In this document: one piece after another, positions 1-9,058 of the stretch
Position numbering within the stretch: position 1 is the stretch's first letter
Layout of the letters: every line of letters begins with the position of its first letter
Assembly: GCF_019656235.1 (NCBI RefSeq)
Contig: NZ_BPLL01000004.1
Coordinates: forward strand, 1 to 33,620
Source of the DNA: Apilactobacillus xinyiensis
GTDB taxonomy: Bacteria; Bacillota; Bacilli; Lactobacillales; Lactobacillaceae
Direction: 5' to 3'
DNA length: 33,620 nt
Program-made: the position numbers and the translations under genes
Notes under the pieces: generated by a model
The model's database searches: none
What the model was told of the DNA's origin: nothing
The model's input: only the letters and a program-made list of their open reading frames with translations

Positions 1-78
1 TGAATATCGAAATCATTCCATGAAATTAAATATTTAATTTAGTAATAATTGTCTAACTTTTTTAAGGCACTTCATTAA

Positions 79-2040
79 TCATTCTGCTTTTTCTATACCT
101 TCTATTTCAAGTAAGTCATTTTCCCATTGTTCTTCTAACGAATTAACGTTATTATCAATATCTTCAACTTTATTTTGTAAATTATTTAACTTATCAATAT
201 TATTGATATTATCAGGATTGGTCATAGCTATTTGTAATTCTTTTTTTGATTTAGCCAAAAGACTTAATTGATGTTCTATTTCTTGAACATTGCGTTTTAG
301 TTTGCGAAGTTTCTTTTGAGTTTCTTTATCTACAAAATAAGCTTTTTTACTTGAACTGGTTTCTTCTGTAATTGTTTCCTTAACAGCTTCATGCTGACTT
401 TCTAAAGCTGCTGCTTCCTCATCTTTTTTATCTAAATAGTAGTCATAATTACCTAAATATATTTTAGAGTGATGGTCAGCCACTTCTAAAATAGAGGTAG
501 TCATTTTATTTATAAAATACCTATCGTGTGAAATAAATAGGATAGTACCCTCAAAAAATTCTAATGCTTTTTCTAAAACTTCACGACTATCAATATCTAA
601 ATGATTAGTTGGCTCATCTAAAATTAAAAAGTTATCATGGTGCATAGATAATTTAGTTAATAATAATCTGGCTTTTTCGCCACCTGATAATTCTTTAACG
701 TTTTTTTCAACATCTTCTCCAGAAAATAAAAAACTACCTAAAATGGTTCTAATTTTATTTTCTGGGGTTGTTGGATAATCATCCCACAACTCATGTAAAA
801 CATCTTTGTCATTGTGAAGTAACTTTTGGTGTTGGTCGTAATAACCGATACTTACTCCAGTGCCAAAATTTATTACACCATTTAATTTTGGTATCTGACC
901 AATAATTGTTTTTAAAATAGTTGATTTTCCAGATCCGTTGGGTCCAATGATTGCAATTCTTTGATGCCTTTTGATATCTAAGTTAATGTGTTTTAGCAGC
1001 GGAGTTTCATTATAGCCGACTTCTAAATCGCTAATACTTAAGACGTTATTACCACTTTGTCGATTAATACTGAAACTAAAGCGAGCCGATTTTTCACTAC
1101 TGATGGGTTTTTCAATTTTATCCATTCTTTGTAATTGCTTTCTTCTTGATTGAGCTCGCTTAGTAGTGGATGCACGAACAATGTTTTTGTTTACAAAGTC
1201 TTGCATAGATTGAATTTCTTTTTGTTGCTTTTCGAATTGTTTAGCTTTTTGGTGTAAACGAGCTACTTTTTCTTTAGTAAAGTAACTATAATTTCCGTTA
1301 TAGTATTCAATCGATCCATTACACATTTCATAGACTTCATTAACAACCTTATCCATAAAATAACGGTCATGTGAAATAATCATTAAAGCGCCATCATATC
1401 CACGCAAGTAGTTTTCTAACCAATTAATCGTTTTTACATCAATATGATTAGTTGGTTCATCTAAAATTAACAAATCGTTTTTTTCTAAAAGTAATTTAGC
1501 CATGGCTAGCTGAGTTTGCTGACCACCAGATAATTTGTTGATTTTTTTATTGTAACTTTTTTCATCAAAGCCAAACCCATGTAAAACTGATCTGATTTCA
1601 GCTTTATAACCAAAACCGTTATTACGTTCAAATTCAGCTTGTAGTTTTGAATATAGATTTGTTATACGTTCAAATTCCTTTTCATTATTGATAACTTTAG
1701 GGTCGGCAATTTTAGTTTCTAGATTATGAATTTGTTTTTCATCGTTTTTAAGCTTTTCAAACACACTTTCCATTTCTTCTAAAATAGTTTTATCTGAATT
1801 TAAGCCACTATTTTGTTGAAGATAACCAATTGATAAATTTTTATTCTTTATAATTTGACCTTCATCGATATCTTGCAATCCCATAATCATTTTAACTAAG
1901 GTAGATTTACCTACACCATTACGACCTACTAGGGCAATCTTGCTATTTTCTTGAACATTTAAATTTACTTTTGTGAAAATATCTTTACCTAAAAATCTTT
2001 TTGTGACATTTTTTATTTGCAATATATTGATGATATTCAC
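79..2040 (-). CDS. ABC-F family ATP-binding protein, YdiF/Uup-like
   Basis: This is a soluble duplicated ABC ATPase without membrane segments. ABC-F proteins act on the ribosome or in nucleic-acid metabolism rather than in transport. The first ATPase domain has Walker A GRNGVGKST at 39-47, signature LSGGQQ and Walker B LLILDEPTNHID. The second has GPNGSGKST near residue 367, LSGGEKARLLL and FLILDEPTNHLD. A charged linker rich in Lys, Gln and Arg joins them (about 255-320). The last 90 residues or so are a charged coiled coil, as in Uup and YdiF. At 653 residues the length is normal for that subgroup. In Bacillus the homologue ydiF also lies close to rex and groESL, which supports the YdiF assignment. 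The GTG at 2040 overlaps the apparent Shine-Dalgarno sequence, so the exact start is uncertain by a few codons. The precise ribosomal role cannot be read from sequence. Confidence 0.93.
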   Translation of the reverse strand: MNIINILQIKNVTKRFLGKDIFTKVNLNVQENSKIALVGRNGVGKSTLVKMIMGLQDIDEGQIIKNKNLSIGYLQQNSGLNSDKTILEEMESVFEKLKNDEKQIHNLETKIADPKVINNEKEFERITNLYSKLQAEFERNNGFGYKAEIRSVLHGFGFDEKSYNKKINKLSGGQQTQLAMAKLLLEKNDLLILDEPTNHIDVKTINWLENYLRGYDGALMIISHDRYFMDKVVNEVYEMCNGSIEYYNGNYSYFTKEKVARLHQKAKQFEKQQKEIQSMQDFVNKNIVRASTTKRAQSRRKQLQRMDKIEKPISSEKSARFSFSINRQSGNNVLSISDLEVGYNETPLLKHINLDIKRHQRIAIIGPNGSGKSTILKTIIGQIPKLNGVINFGTGVSIGYYDQHQKLLHNDKDVLHELWDDYPTTPENKIRTILGSFLFSGEDVEKNVKELSGGEKARLLLTKLSMHHDNFLILDEPTNHLDIDSREVLEKALEFFEGTILFISHDRYFINKMTTSILEVADHHSKIYLGNYDYYLDKKDEEAAALESQHEAVKETITEETSSSKKAYFVDKETQKKLRKLKRNVQEIEHQLSLLAKSKKELQIAMTNPDNINNIDKLNNLQNKVEDIDNNVNSLEEQWENDLLEIEGIEKAE

Positions 2041-2087
2041 CTTCTTTAATCGTTATGAAAACAAGCACTAGAGGTTAGTTTATCATA

Positions 2088-2115
2088 ATTGTATATCTAT
2101 ATAAAATCTATTGAA
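2088..2115 (-). promoter_or_regulatory. Possible promoter of the ABC-F gene
   Basis: On the minus strand TTCAAT (2115-2110) is followed after 16 bases by TACAAT (2093-2088), about 50 bases before the gene. The region is AT-rich, so this is only a plausible sigma-A match. Confidence 0.35.
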
Positions 2116-2127
2116 TTATCATATTGG

Positions 2128-2145
2128 TTGATAAGTATTTCACAA
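2128..2145 (+). promoter_or_regulatory. Rex-like operator upstream of rex
   Basis: TTGATAAGTATTTCACAA matches the known Rex site (TTGTGAA-N4-TTCACAA) at 12 of 14 defined positions; the right arm is exact and the left arm has two changes. It overlaps the -35 of the rex promoter, which fits autorepression that is relieved by NADH. It lies in the divergent ABC-F/rex region. Confidence 0.6.
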
Positions 2146-2166
2146 AGTTAAATATTGTGATAGAAT
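2139..2166 (+). promoter_or_regulatory. rex promoter
   Basis: TTCACA (2139-2144), a 16-base spacer and TAGAAT (2161-2166), with TG one base before the -10 (extended -10). The -35 lies in the right arm of the Rex-like operator. Confidence 0.6.
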
Positions 2167-2202
2167 AAAAATCGTATCTTTTACAATATGAGTAACAAAT
2201 CT

Positions 2203-2208
2203 GGAGGG
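2203..2208 (+). promoter_or_regulatory. Ribosome binding site that fixes the rex TTG start
   Basis: GGAGGG lies six bases before TTG 2215. It lies inside the reading frame of the upstream ATG at 2188, which has no Shine-Dalgarno of its own. Confidence 0.8.
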
Positions 2209-2214
2209 AAAAAA

Positions 2215-2850
2215 TTGGTAAGTACTAAAATTCCTCGTGCAACTGCCAAACGTTTACCGATATATTATCGATATTTAAGCATTTTACACGATTCTAACCA
2301 AAAAAGAGTTTCATCTAGTAGTTTTGCAGATGCTGTACAAGTTGATTCAGCAACCATTAGAAGAGATTTATCTTATTTTGGTGCTTTGGGTAAGCGTGGA
2401 TATGGATATGACGTTGATAATCTATTAAACTTTTTTAAGAAAATTCTAAATCAAGATCATTTAACCAGTGTAGGTTTAGTAGGTTTAGGTAATTTAGGGC
2501 ATGCTTTACTTAATTTTAATTTTCACAAGGACAGTAATGTTAGAATATCTGCTGCTTTTGACGTACACGAAGACATGATTAATACTGTACAAGATGGAGT
2601 ACCTGTCTATTCAGTTAACGATTTACAAAAACAACTAGAGGAACAACAAATAAAAGTTCTAATCTTAACGGTACCTAGTAGCGTGGCACAGGATATTTGT
2701 GATCAAGCTATTAAAGGCGGGGTAAAGGGGATTATGAACTTTACTTCTAGAAGGTTAGTTGCTCCTGATGATGTTAGAATTCAAAATGTAGACTTAACAA
2801 ATGAATTACAAACTTTAATCTATTTTATTGAACATTATTCTAAAGAATAA
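2215..2850 (+). CDS. rex: Redox-sensing transcriptional repressor Rex
   Basis: Rex is a homodimeric repressor that senses the NADH/NAD+ ratio and controls fermentation and redox genes. The N-terminal winged helix (about residues 1-75) contains the [23 protein letters not shown] recognition region, shown here by its core [15 protein letters not shown] Rossmann fold follows with the dinucleotide motif [13 protein letters not shown] near residue 90, and the end is helical. I place the start at TTG 2215, behind a strong GGAGGG, giving 211 residues, the usual Rex size. The in-frame ATG at 2188 would add nine residues without a ribosome site. The gene has its own promoter with a Rex-like operator and ends in a strong hairpin. 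The position between an ABC-F gene and groESL is the same as in Bacillus. Confidence 0.95.
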   Translation: MVSTKIPRATAKRLPIYYRYLSILHDSNQKRVSSSSFADAVQVDSATIRRDLSYFGALGKRGYGYDVDNLLNFFKKILNQDHLTSVGLVGLGNLGHALLNFNFHKDSNVRISAAFDVHEDMINTVQDGVPVYSVNDLQKQLEEQQIKVLILTVPSSVAQDICDQAIKGGVKGIMNFTSRRLVAPDDVRIQNVDLTNELQTLIYFIEHYSKE

Positions 2851-2880
2851 AAGCACTCTAATTTTTAGAGTGCTTTTTTA
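2850..2880 (+). terminator. rex terminator with a CIRCE-like core
   Basis: A ten-base stem (AAGCACTCTA with TAGAGTGCTT), five-base loop and T-run follow the rex stop at once. The stem contains AGCACTC and GAGTGCT separated by exactly nine bases, the spacing and core of a CIRCE element; only the two outer bases of each arm differ (AA/TT instead of TT/AA). Confidence 0.9.
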
Positions 2881-2892
2881 GTATCAAAATTC

Positions 2893-2921
2893 TTGCATTT
2901 ATCATTAAAAAAATATATATT
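2893..2921 (+). promoter_or_regulatory. groESL promoter
   Basis: TTGCAT (2893-2898), 17 bases, TATATT (2916-2921). The CIRCE operator begins 12 bases after the -10, over the expected transcript start. Confidence 0.75.
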
Positions 2922-2932
2922 AGTTATATAGA

Positions 2933-2959
2933 TTAGCACTTGATGTTAAAGAGTGCTAA
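2933..2959 (+). promoter_or_regulatory. CIRCE operator (HrcA binding site)
   Basis: TTAGCACTT, nine bases, GAGTGCTAA. The consensus is TTAGCACTC-N9-GAGTGCTAA, so only one base differs. It lies just downstream of the groE promoter and at the start of the 5' leader, the classic position for HrcA repression of groESL. Confidence 0.95.
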
Positions 2960-2991
2960 AAGCTAATTATGATTAATTTGGAGGGATAACA

Positions 2992-3276
2992 TTGCTAAAA
3001 CCATTAGGTGACCGTGTTGTTATTGAAACACAAGATGAAGAAGAAAAAACTGTCGGTGGCATTGTTTTAGCTAATAACGCTAAAGAAAAACCACAAACTG
3101 GTAAAGTTGTTGCTGTTGGAGATGGTAAAGTTCTCGATAATGGTAACACTTTAAAACCATCAGTCAAAGAAGGAGATACAATTATCTTTGATAAATATGC
3201 TGGTACATCAGTTGATTATGATGGTAAATCATATTTAGTTTTACATGATAAGGATATCGTTGCAATTATTGAATAG
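2992..3276 (+). CDS. groES: Co-chaperonin GroES
   Basis: GroES (Cpn10) forms the heptameric lid of the GroEL folding chamber in the cytoplasm. The 94-residue product begins [12 protein letters not shown], shows the mobile-loop region with the hydrophobic tripeptide GIVL (about residues 22-25), and ends [10 protein letters not shown] as in other Cpn10 proteins. The start is TTG, seven bases behind GGAGGG; no better ATG exists in frame. It is the first gene of a bicistronic unit with groEL 45 bases downstream, under a CIRCE-controlled promoter, so HrcA heat-shock control is expected. Confidence 0.97.
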   Translation: MLKPLGDRVVIETQDEEEKTVGGIVLANNAKEKPQTGKVVAVGDGKVLDNGNTLKPSVKEGDTIIFDKYAGTSVDYDGKSYLVLHDKDIVAIIE

Positions 3277-3315
3277 TAAAAATAATAATATTAAAAACTA
3301 AAATTTATGAGGTGA

Positions 3316-4944
<1,629 letters not shown>

Positions 4945-4959
4945 TATAAAAATATCGGT

Positions 4960-4992
4960 AAAAAGACCCCTTATTTATAAGGAGTCTTTTTA
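4960..4992 (+). terminator. groESL terminator
   Basis: AAAAAGAC pairs with GTCTTTTT, then one mismatch, then CCTTA with TAAGG, around a four-base loop. It lies 15 bases after the groEL stop. Confidence 0.9.
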
Positions 4993-5008
4993 TTATGCTT
5001 TAATTGCC

Positions 5009-5037
5009 TTGTCTTTATGAGTATGGATTTGTATAAT
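5009..5037 (+). promoter_or_regulatory. tagO promoter
   Basis: TTGTCT (5009-5014), 17 bases, TATAAT (5032-5037); a near-consensus sigma-A promoter about 35 bases before the gene. Confidence 0.7.
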
Positions 5038-5071
5038 TAGTTTAGTTTAATTAAGAGAGGATAAATCATTA

Positions 5072-6169
5072 ATGTTAAAACTTGAGATAATTGTTTGGTT
5101 ATTTGCAACAATGATTATATCTGCAGTTATTACACCGTTTATCAGAAAATTAGCGTTTCGATGGGGGGCCATAGACGACCCTAATAAGAGAAGAGTAAAT
5201 AAGATTCCCATGCCAACAATGGGTGGATTAGCTATTTTTATCGCTTACACTATCGCAACGATGTTTCTCTTAAGAAATCAAATGCCTACACAATCTTTGT
5301 ATGGGATTTTTGCTGGAGAAATAATTATAATTTTAACTGGTGTGATAGATGATATTTATGTTTTAAAACCACGACAAAAAGTATTGGGAATTAGTTTAGC
5401 AGCATTAGCAGTTTACTTTTTAGGTAATATTCAAATGAATACTATTGGTTTGCCATTTCTTGGCAACATAGATTTAGGTTGGTTTAGTTTACCAATTACT
5501 TGGATTTGGATACTTGCGATAACTAATGCTGTAAACTTAATTGATGGATTAGATGGTTTAGCTACAGGAGTTGCTGTGATTGCCTTAACAACGATGGGAA
5601 TCACTGGAATGTTCTTTTTGAATGTAGGAAATACATATGTATCTATTATGATATTTGCTTTGGTAGCTTCTTGTTTGGGATTCTTACCTTACAACTTTTT
5701 TCCAGCTAGAATTTATTTAGGAGATACTGGTTCCTTGTTTATTGGATTTATGATTTCGGTATTTTCTTTAAATGGGCTTAAAAATGCAACTTTTATAACA
5801 GTTATAATTCCGGTAATTATTTTAGGGGTTCCAATTACAGACACTGTATATGCTATTTTAAGAAGAATGCTAAATAAACAACCAATATCACATGCTGATA
5901 AGCATCATTTACATCATCGTTTAATGCAAATTGGCTTGACTCATCGTCAAACTGTGTTAGTTATATATGGAATTGCGTTGATTTTTTCATTTATTTCATT
6001 GCTATATCCAATTTCTAATTTATGGGGCACAATTTTGCTAACTGTAGCTACTCTATTAGGCTTGGAACTATTTGTCGAAGCCATTGGCTTAGTTGGTAAA
6101 AATAGGCAACCATTATTAAATGCAATTAAAAATGTTGTAAAAAACAATACAAGTAAAGATAATCATTAA
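5072..6169 (+). CDS. tagO: Undecaprenyl-phosphate N-acetylglucosamine 1-phosphate transferase (TagO/WecA family)
   Basis: This integral membrane enzyme starts teichoic acid and other wall-polymer synthesis by moving a sugar 1-phosphate from UDP-GlcNAc to undecaprenyl phosphate. The 365 residues form about ten to eleven hydrophobic helices. Family motifs are all present: DDPNKRRVNKIPMPTMGG near residue 36, DDIYVLKPRQK near 92, NAVNLIDGLDGLATG near 152, the GDTGS loop near 220, and the cytoplasmic histidine motif HADKHHLHHRL near 275. These Asp and His residues are those needed for Mg2+ and substrate binding in MraY/WecA enzymes. It has its own promoter and ends in a hairpin shared with the convergent yigZ. 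The donor sugar is inferred from the family. Confidence 0.92.
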   Translation: MLKLEIIVWLFATMIISAVITPFIRKLAFRWGAIDDPNKRRVNKIPMPTMGGLAIFIAYTIATMFLLRNQMPTQSLYGIFAGEIIIILTGVIDDIYVLKPRQKVLGISLAALAVYFLGNIQMNTIGLPFLGNIDLGWFSLPITWIWILAITNAVNLIDGLDGLATGVAVIALTTMGITGMFFLNVGNTYVSIMIFALVASCLGFLPYNFFPARIYLGDTGSLFIGFMISVFSLNGLKNATFITVIIPVIILGVPITDTVYAILRRMLNKQPISHADKHHLHHRLMQIGLTHRQTVLVIYGIALIFSFISLLYPISNLWGTILLTVATLLGLELFVEAIGLVGKNRQPLLNAIKNVVKNNTSKDNH

Positions 6170-6202
6170 AAAAGACTGAGTTATAAGAACTCAGTCTTTT
6201 TT
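6168..6202. terminator. Bidirectional terminator between tagO and yigZ
   Basis: A perfect 15-base stem (AAAAAAGACTGAGTT with its complement) around the loop ATAAG. A-run and T-run on both sides let it serve both convergent genes; each gene's stop codon falls at the edge of or inside the stem. Confidence 0.93.
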
Positions 6203-6829
6203 ATATTCAACTTCAAAATATTGATCTTCTCCAATTTTAAACTCTACACGATCAGCTAATAAGTTAATTATGCTATTTTGAAATGACTCTATTTTTTCTT
6301 TATCTACAGACACCGATATTGTGACTTTACTAGTATAAGTTGTATCAATTACATTGATATTATTTTCTGATAAATAGTAATTTAATTTGTCAAAAAGGCT
6401 GTAATCAACCAATATATCTATTTGCGTTTGTAAAATTTTATTTACGATACCTAAATTATCAATCGTTGAAGAAGTTGCGTTACTGTATGCTCTAATAAGC
6501 CCACCGGCACCTAATTTAATTCCCCCAAAGTATCTAGTTACAACTGCTACTATATTGTGCAATTCATTTAGCTTGATAGCTTCCAAAATAGGTACTCCAG
6601 CAGTGCCAGTTGGTTCGCCATTATCACTAGCTCTTTGAATATGATCATCTTTACCAATTATATATGCATAACAATTATGGGTAGCCTTTTTGTGTTGCTC
6701 CTTAATGTTATCAATAAAATCGTTAGCTTCTGCATCATCTTTAATACGTGCTATATTGCATATAAATTGCGATTTTTTTATTATAATTTCGTGTGAACCA
6801 CTTTTCTTAATTGTTAAATATTTTTCCAC
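6191..6829 (-). CDS. YigZ/IMPACT family protein (UPF0029)
   Basis: This is a 212-residue cytoplasmic protein of the YigZ/YvyE family, related to eukaryotic IMPACT. The N-terminal domain carries the family hallmarks SDNGEPTGTAGVPILEAI (about 68-85) and TRYFGGIKLGAGGLIRAYS (about 98-116). A C-terminal ferredoxin-like domain follows (about 135-212). The molecular role is unsettled; structural work on the family suggests nucleic-acid binding. Start is GTG 6829, with AAGGATGGTG upstream. In Bacillus the homologue yvyE lies in the same neighbourhood near tagO, comF and secA. It is divergent from comFA, 62 bases apart. Confidence 0.9.
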   Translation of the reverse strand: MEKYLTIKKSGSHEIIIKKSQFICNIARIKDDAEANDFIDNIKEQHKKATHNCYAYIIGKDDHIQRASDNGEPTGTAGVPILEAIKLNELHNIVAVVTRYFGGIKLGAGGLIRAYSNATSSTIDNLGIVNKILQTQIDILVDYSLFDKLNYYLSENNINVIDTTYTSKVTISVSVDKEKIESFQNSIINLLADRVEFKIGEDQYFEVEYKKD

Positions 6830-6891
6830 TATGTTTACACCATCCTTAATGTTTTTAATTTTTTATCTCGTAAATATAATTGGTGATAATA

Positions 6892-8226
6892 ATGATTAAA
6901 AGTATCGAACTGTTATTTGGACGCCAAATATCAGAAAAAAATATAGATTTTAATTTAGTTGATAAAAGTTTATTGACTAAAAGAATTCCAATTAAAGTAA
7001 ATAAAAATAATATTCAGTGTCTACGTTGTAATCAAATTAGTGATAAGCATTCGACAAAAATAAATGAAGTTTATTATTGTCGGAATTGTATCAATTTAGG
7101 TCGAATTGTTAGTGATGAATTTTTATATAGTGCTCGTGAACCTAATAGCTTTACTGAGTGTCTTTCTCCGTTAACATGGAATGGCCAGTTAACTGAACTT
7201 CAAGCACAGTGCTCAAGTCAAATATGTCGTATTTTTGCTAATAAAGAAAATCACTTACTTTGGGCGGTTACTGGAGCTGGTAAAACTGAAATGTTATTTA
7301 AGGGAATCGCTTGGGGCATTAAAAAGAAATTAAGAATCGCAGTCGCTTCACCTAGAATTGACGTATGTGTTGAACTTTTCCCTAGAATTCAATCAGCATT
7401 TAAAAATATTGAAATATTACTTTTACATGGCAAAAATGAACTACCTTATGCATATCATCAAGTAACCATTTGCACCACTCATCAACTATTAAAATTTTAT
7501 CATGCTTTTGATATCTTGATAATTGATGAGGTAGATGCTTTTCCGTTCGTACAAGATGCAGGATTAAAATTTGCCGCTCAAAATGCTGTTAAAGAGAGTA
7601 GTAGTATTTTATATTTAACTGCTACACCTAGTGATGAGTTACTAAATGATGTTCGAAATAACAACTTATCGTTTAGCTATTTACCAATTCGATATCATCA
7701 ACATTTGCTACCAGTAATAAAAAATCACTTAATACTTAATTTAAGTCAAAAATTAGCTAAAAATAAACTTAATTCAAAAATAATACAACTTATTAAGCAA
7801 AAAATTGCAGCTGAACAACGATTTTTGATTTTTGTACCTAAGATAGAATATCTAGAGATTTTAAATAATATATTATCTAAGTATTTTGATAATACTTTAT
7901 GGGCTAGTGTATACTCTTCAGATACTGATCGGTTATCTAAGGTTCAATTGATGCGTGAACATAAAGTGCTATTTTTAATTACTACTACTATCCTAGAACG
8001 AGGCGTAACTTTTCCAGAAATTGATGTTATCGTTTTTAATGCGGATCATGATAATTTTTCTACTTCTGCTTTAGTGCAAATTGCAGGTAGAGTAGGCAGA
8101 AGTGCTAATCGTCCTAATGGAAATGTTGACTTTTTTATCAACTGCAAGACTAAAAATATTGTAAATGCAATGAAACAAATTAAATATATGAACAAATTAG
8201 GAAGCAGGACTCTTGAACATGAATAA
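6892..8226 (+). CDS. comFA: ComFA, DNA helicase for competence
   Basis: ComFA is a membrane-associated superfamily 2 ATPase that helps pull single-stranded DNA into competent cells. The N-terminus holds a four-cysteine zinc site (CLRC near 44 and YCRNC near 63). Helicase motifs follow in order: AVTGAGKTEM (Walker A, near 127), IIDEVD (Walker B, near 207), YLTATPS (motif III), ERGVTFPEIDVIVF (motif V) and QIAGRVGRS (motif VI). The start is ATG 6892, five bases behind GGTGA, giving 444 residues; a TTG four codons upstream is less likely. The last eight bases overlap comFC. The gene looks intact. Confidence 0.95.
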   Translation: MIKSIELLFGRQISEKNIDFNLVDKSLLTKRIPIKVNKNNIQCLRCNQISDKHSTKINEVYYCRNCINLGRIVSDEFLYSAREPNSFTECLSPLTWNGQLTELQAQCSSQICRIFANKENHLLWAVTGAGKTEMLFKGIAWGIKKKLRIAVASPRIDVCVELFPRIQSAFKNIEILLLHGKNELPYAYHQVTICTTHQLLKFYHAFDILIIDEVDAFPFVQDAGLKFAAQNAVKESSSILYLTATPSDELLNDVRNNNLSFSYLPIRYHQHLLPVIKNHLILNLSQKLAKNKLNSKIIQLIKQKIAAEQRFLIFVPKIEYLEILNNILSKYFDNTLWASVYSSDTDRLSKVQLMREHKVLFLITTTILERGVTFPEIDVIVFNADHDNFSTSALVQIAGRVGRSANRPNGNVDFFINCKTKNIVNAMKQIKYMNKLGSRTLEHE

Positions 8227-8902
8227 GCAATGTCTGTTGTGTAATAACAGCATTTTAAATTCCATTTCATTAGAATTTATATTGTCATTAAAAAAACAAC
8301 AAGTGGATTATATTTGCAAACAATGCCAACGACGATTTATTCTTATAAAACACGATGATTTTTGTAATTATTGTGGTAGATTAGGTAAGTTTAAATTGAA
8401 TACTTGTGGAGATTGTAATCAATGGAATCAAAAGGGATGGTCTTGGTTCACTTGTCGTAGCATATATTCATATAACGATTTTATGAGTACCTATATGAAA
8501 AAATATAAATTTAACGGTGATTATTATTTGAGAAAAGTATTTTCAAAACAATTTTTTGATAAATTAAATCAAAAAGAATGCTTAGTGCCAATTCCAATTA
8601 GTAAAACTACCATGCATAAAAGAAGATTTAATCAGGTTCATGGATTAATGGAAAATTTAAAATTTCAAGATGTTTTGTTGGTAGATAAACAAAAAAATAC
8701 TCAATCCCACCATAATAAAAAGCAAAGAATGGCTATGCAACAGATCTTTTCAATTGACGATAGATACATGCATCTAATAGTGGGAAAAAATGTTACGATA
8801 GTTGATGATGTTTATACAACAGGAACTACGATTAGATTAGCTGCTGCCATTTTAAAAGAAAATGGTGCAAAAAGTGTTTCTGGTTTTACATTAGCCAGAT
8901 AA
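8219..8902 (+). CDS. comFC: ComFC, phosphoribosyltransferase-like competence protein
   Basis: ComFC (GntX-like) is needed for transformation and works with ComFA and DprA. The N-terminal part has four Cys pairs (CLLC, CKQC, CNYC, CGDC, within about residues 4-66) typical of its zinc fingers. The C-terminal half is a type I phosphoribosyltransferase fold with VTIVDDVYTTGTTI near 190, the PRPP-binding loop. The length is 227 residues from ATG 8219, nine bases behind AGGA; the gene overlaps comFA by eight bases, so the two are translated together. In other lactobacilli hpf follows; here secA follows instead. Confidence 0.93.
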   Translation: MNKQCLLCNNSILNSISLEFILSLKKQQVDYICKQCQRRFILIKHDDFCNYCGRLGKFKLNTCGDCNQWNQKGWSWFTCRSIYSYNDFMSTYMKKYKFNGDYYLRKVFSKQFFDKLNQKECLVPIPISKTTMHKRRFNQVHGLMENLKFQDVLLVDKQKNTQSHHNKKQRMAMQQIFSIDDRYMHLIVGKNVTIVDDVYTTGTTIRLAAAILKENGAKSVSGFTLAR

Positions 8903-8928
8903 TTAGTTATATTAAAGTATGTTATATA

Positions 8929-8944
8929 TTGGTAATATTGCCAA
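8929..8944. repeat. Imperfect palindrome after comFC
   Basis: TTGGTAATATTGCCAA is symmetrical apart from one pair and is followed by TTCTGTTTTT. It may be a weak terminator for comFC. The rest of 8903-9059 is AT-rich with four TTAAAAT-like repeats; it probably holds the secA promoter, but I cannot pick one match with confidence. Confidence 0.4.
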
Positions 8945-9058
8945 TTCTGTTTTTAAAATTAACTTTAAAATGTTAAAATAATAGTACATTTTAAAATCGA
9001 GATTTAATAATTTGGATTTAAATTAAAACCTAATTTAAAGTATGGAAGGAACATATTA

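Noticed and set aside
1-78. Possible gene end at the left edge
   Set aside because: Too short and AT-rich; no convincing frame or hairpin for either strand. It is simply the region past the ABC-F stop.
8940-9010. Repeated TTAAAAT-like words before secA as a regulatory array
   Set aside because: They are imperfect, unevenly spaced and expected in such AT-rich sequence; at most they include the secA promoter.
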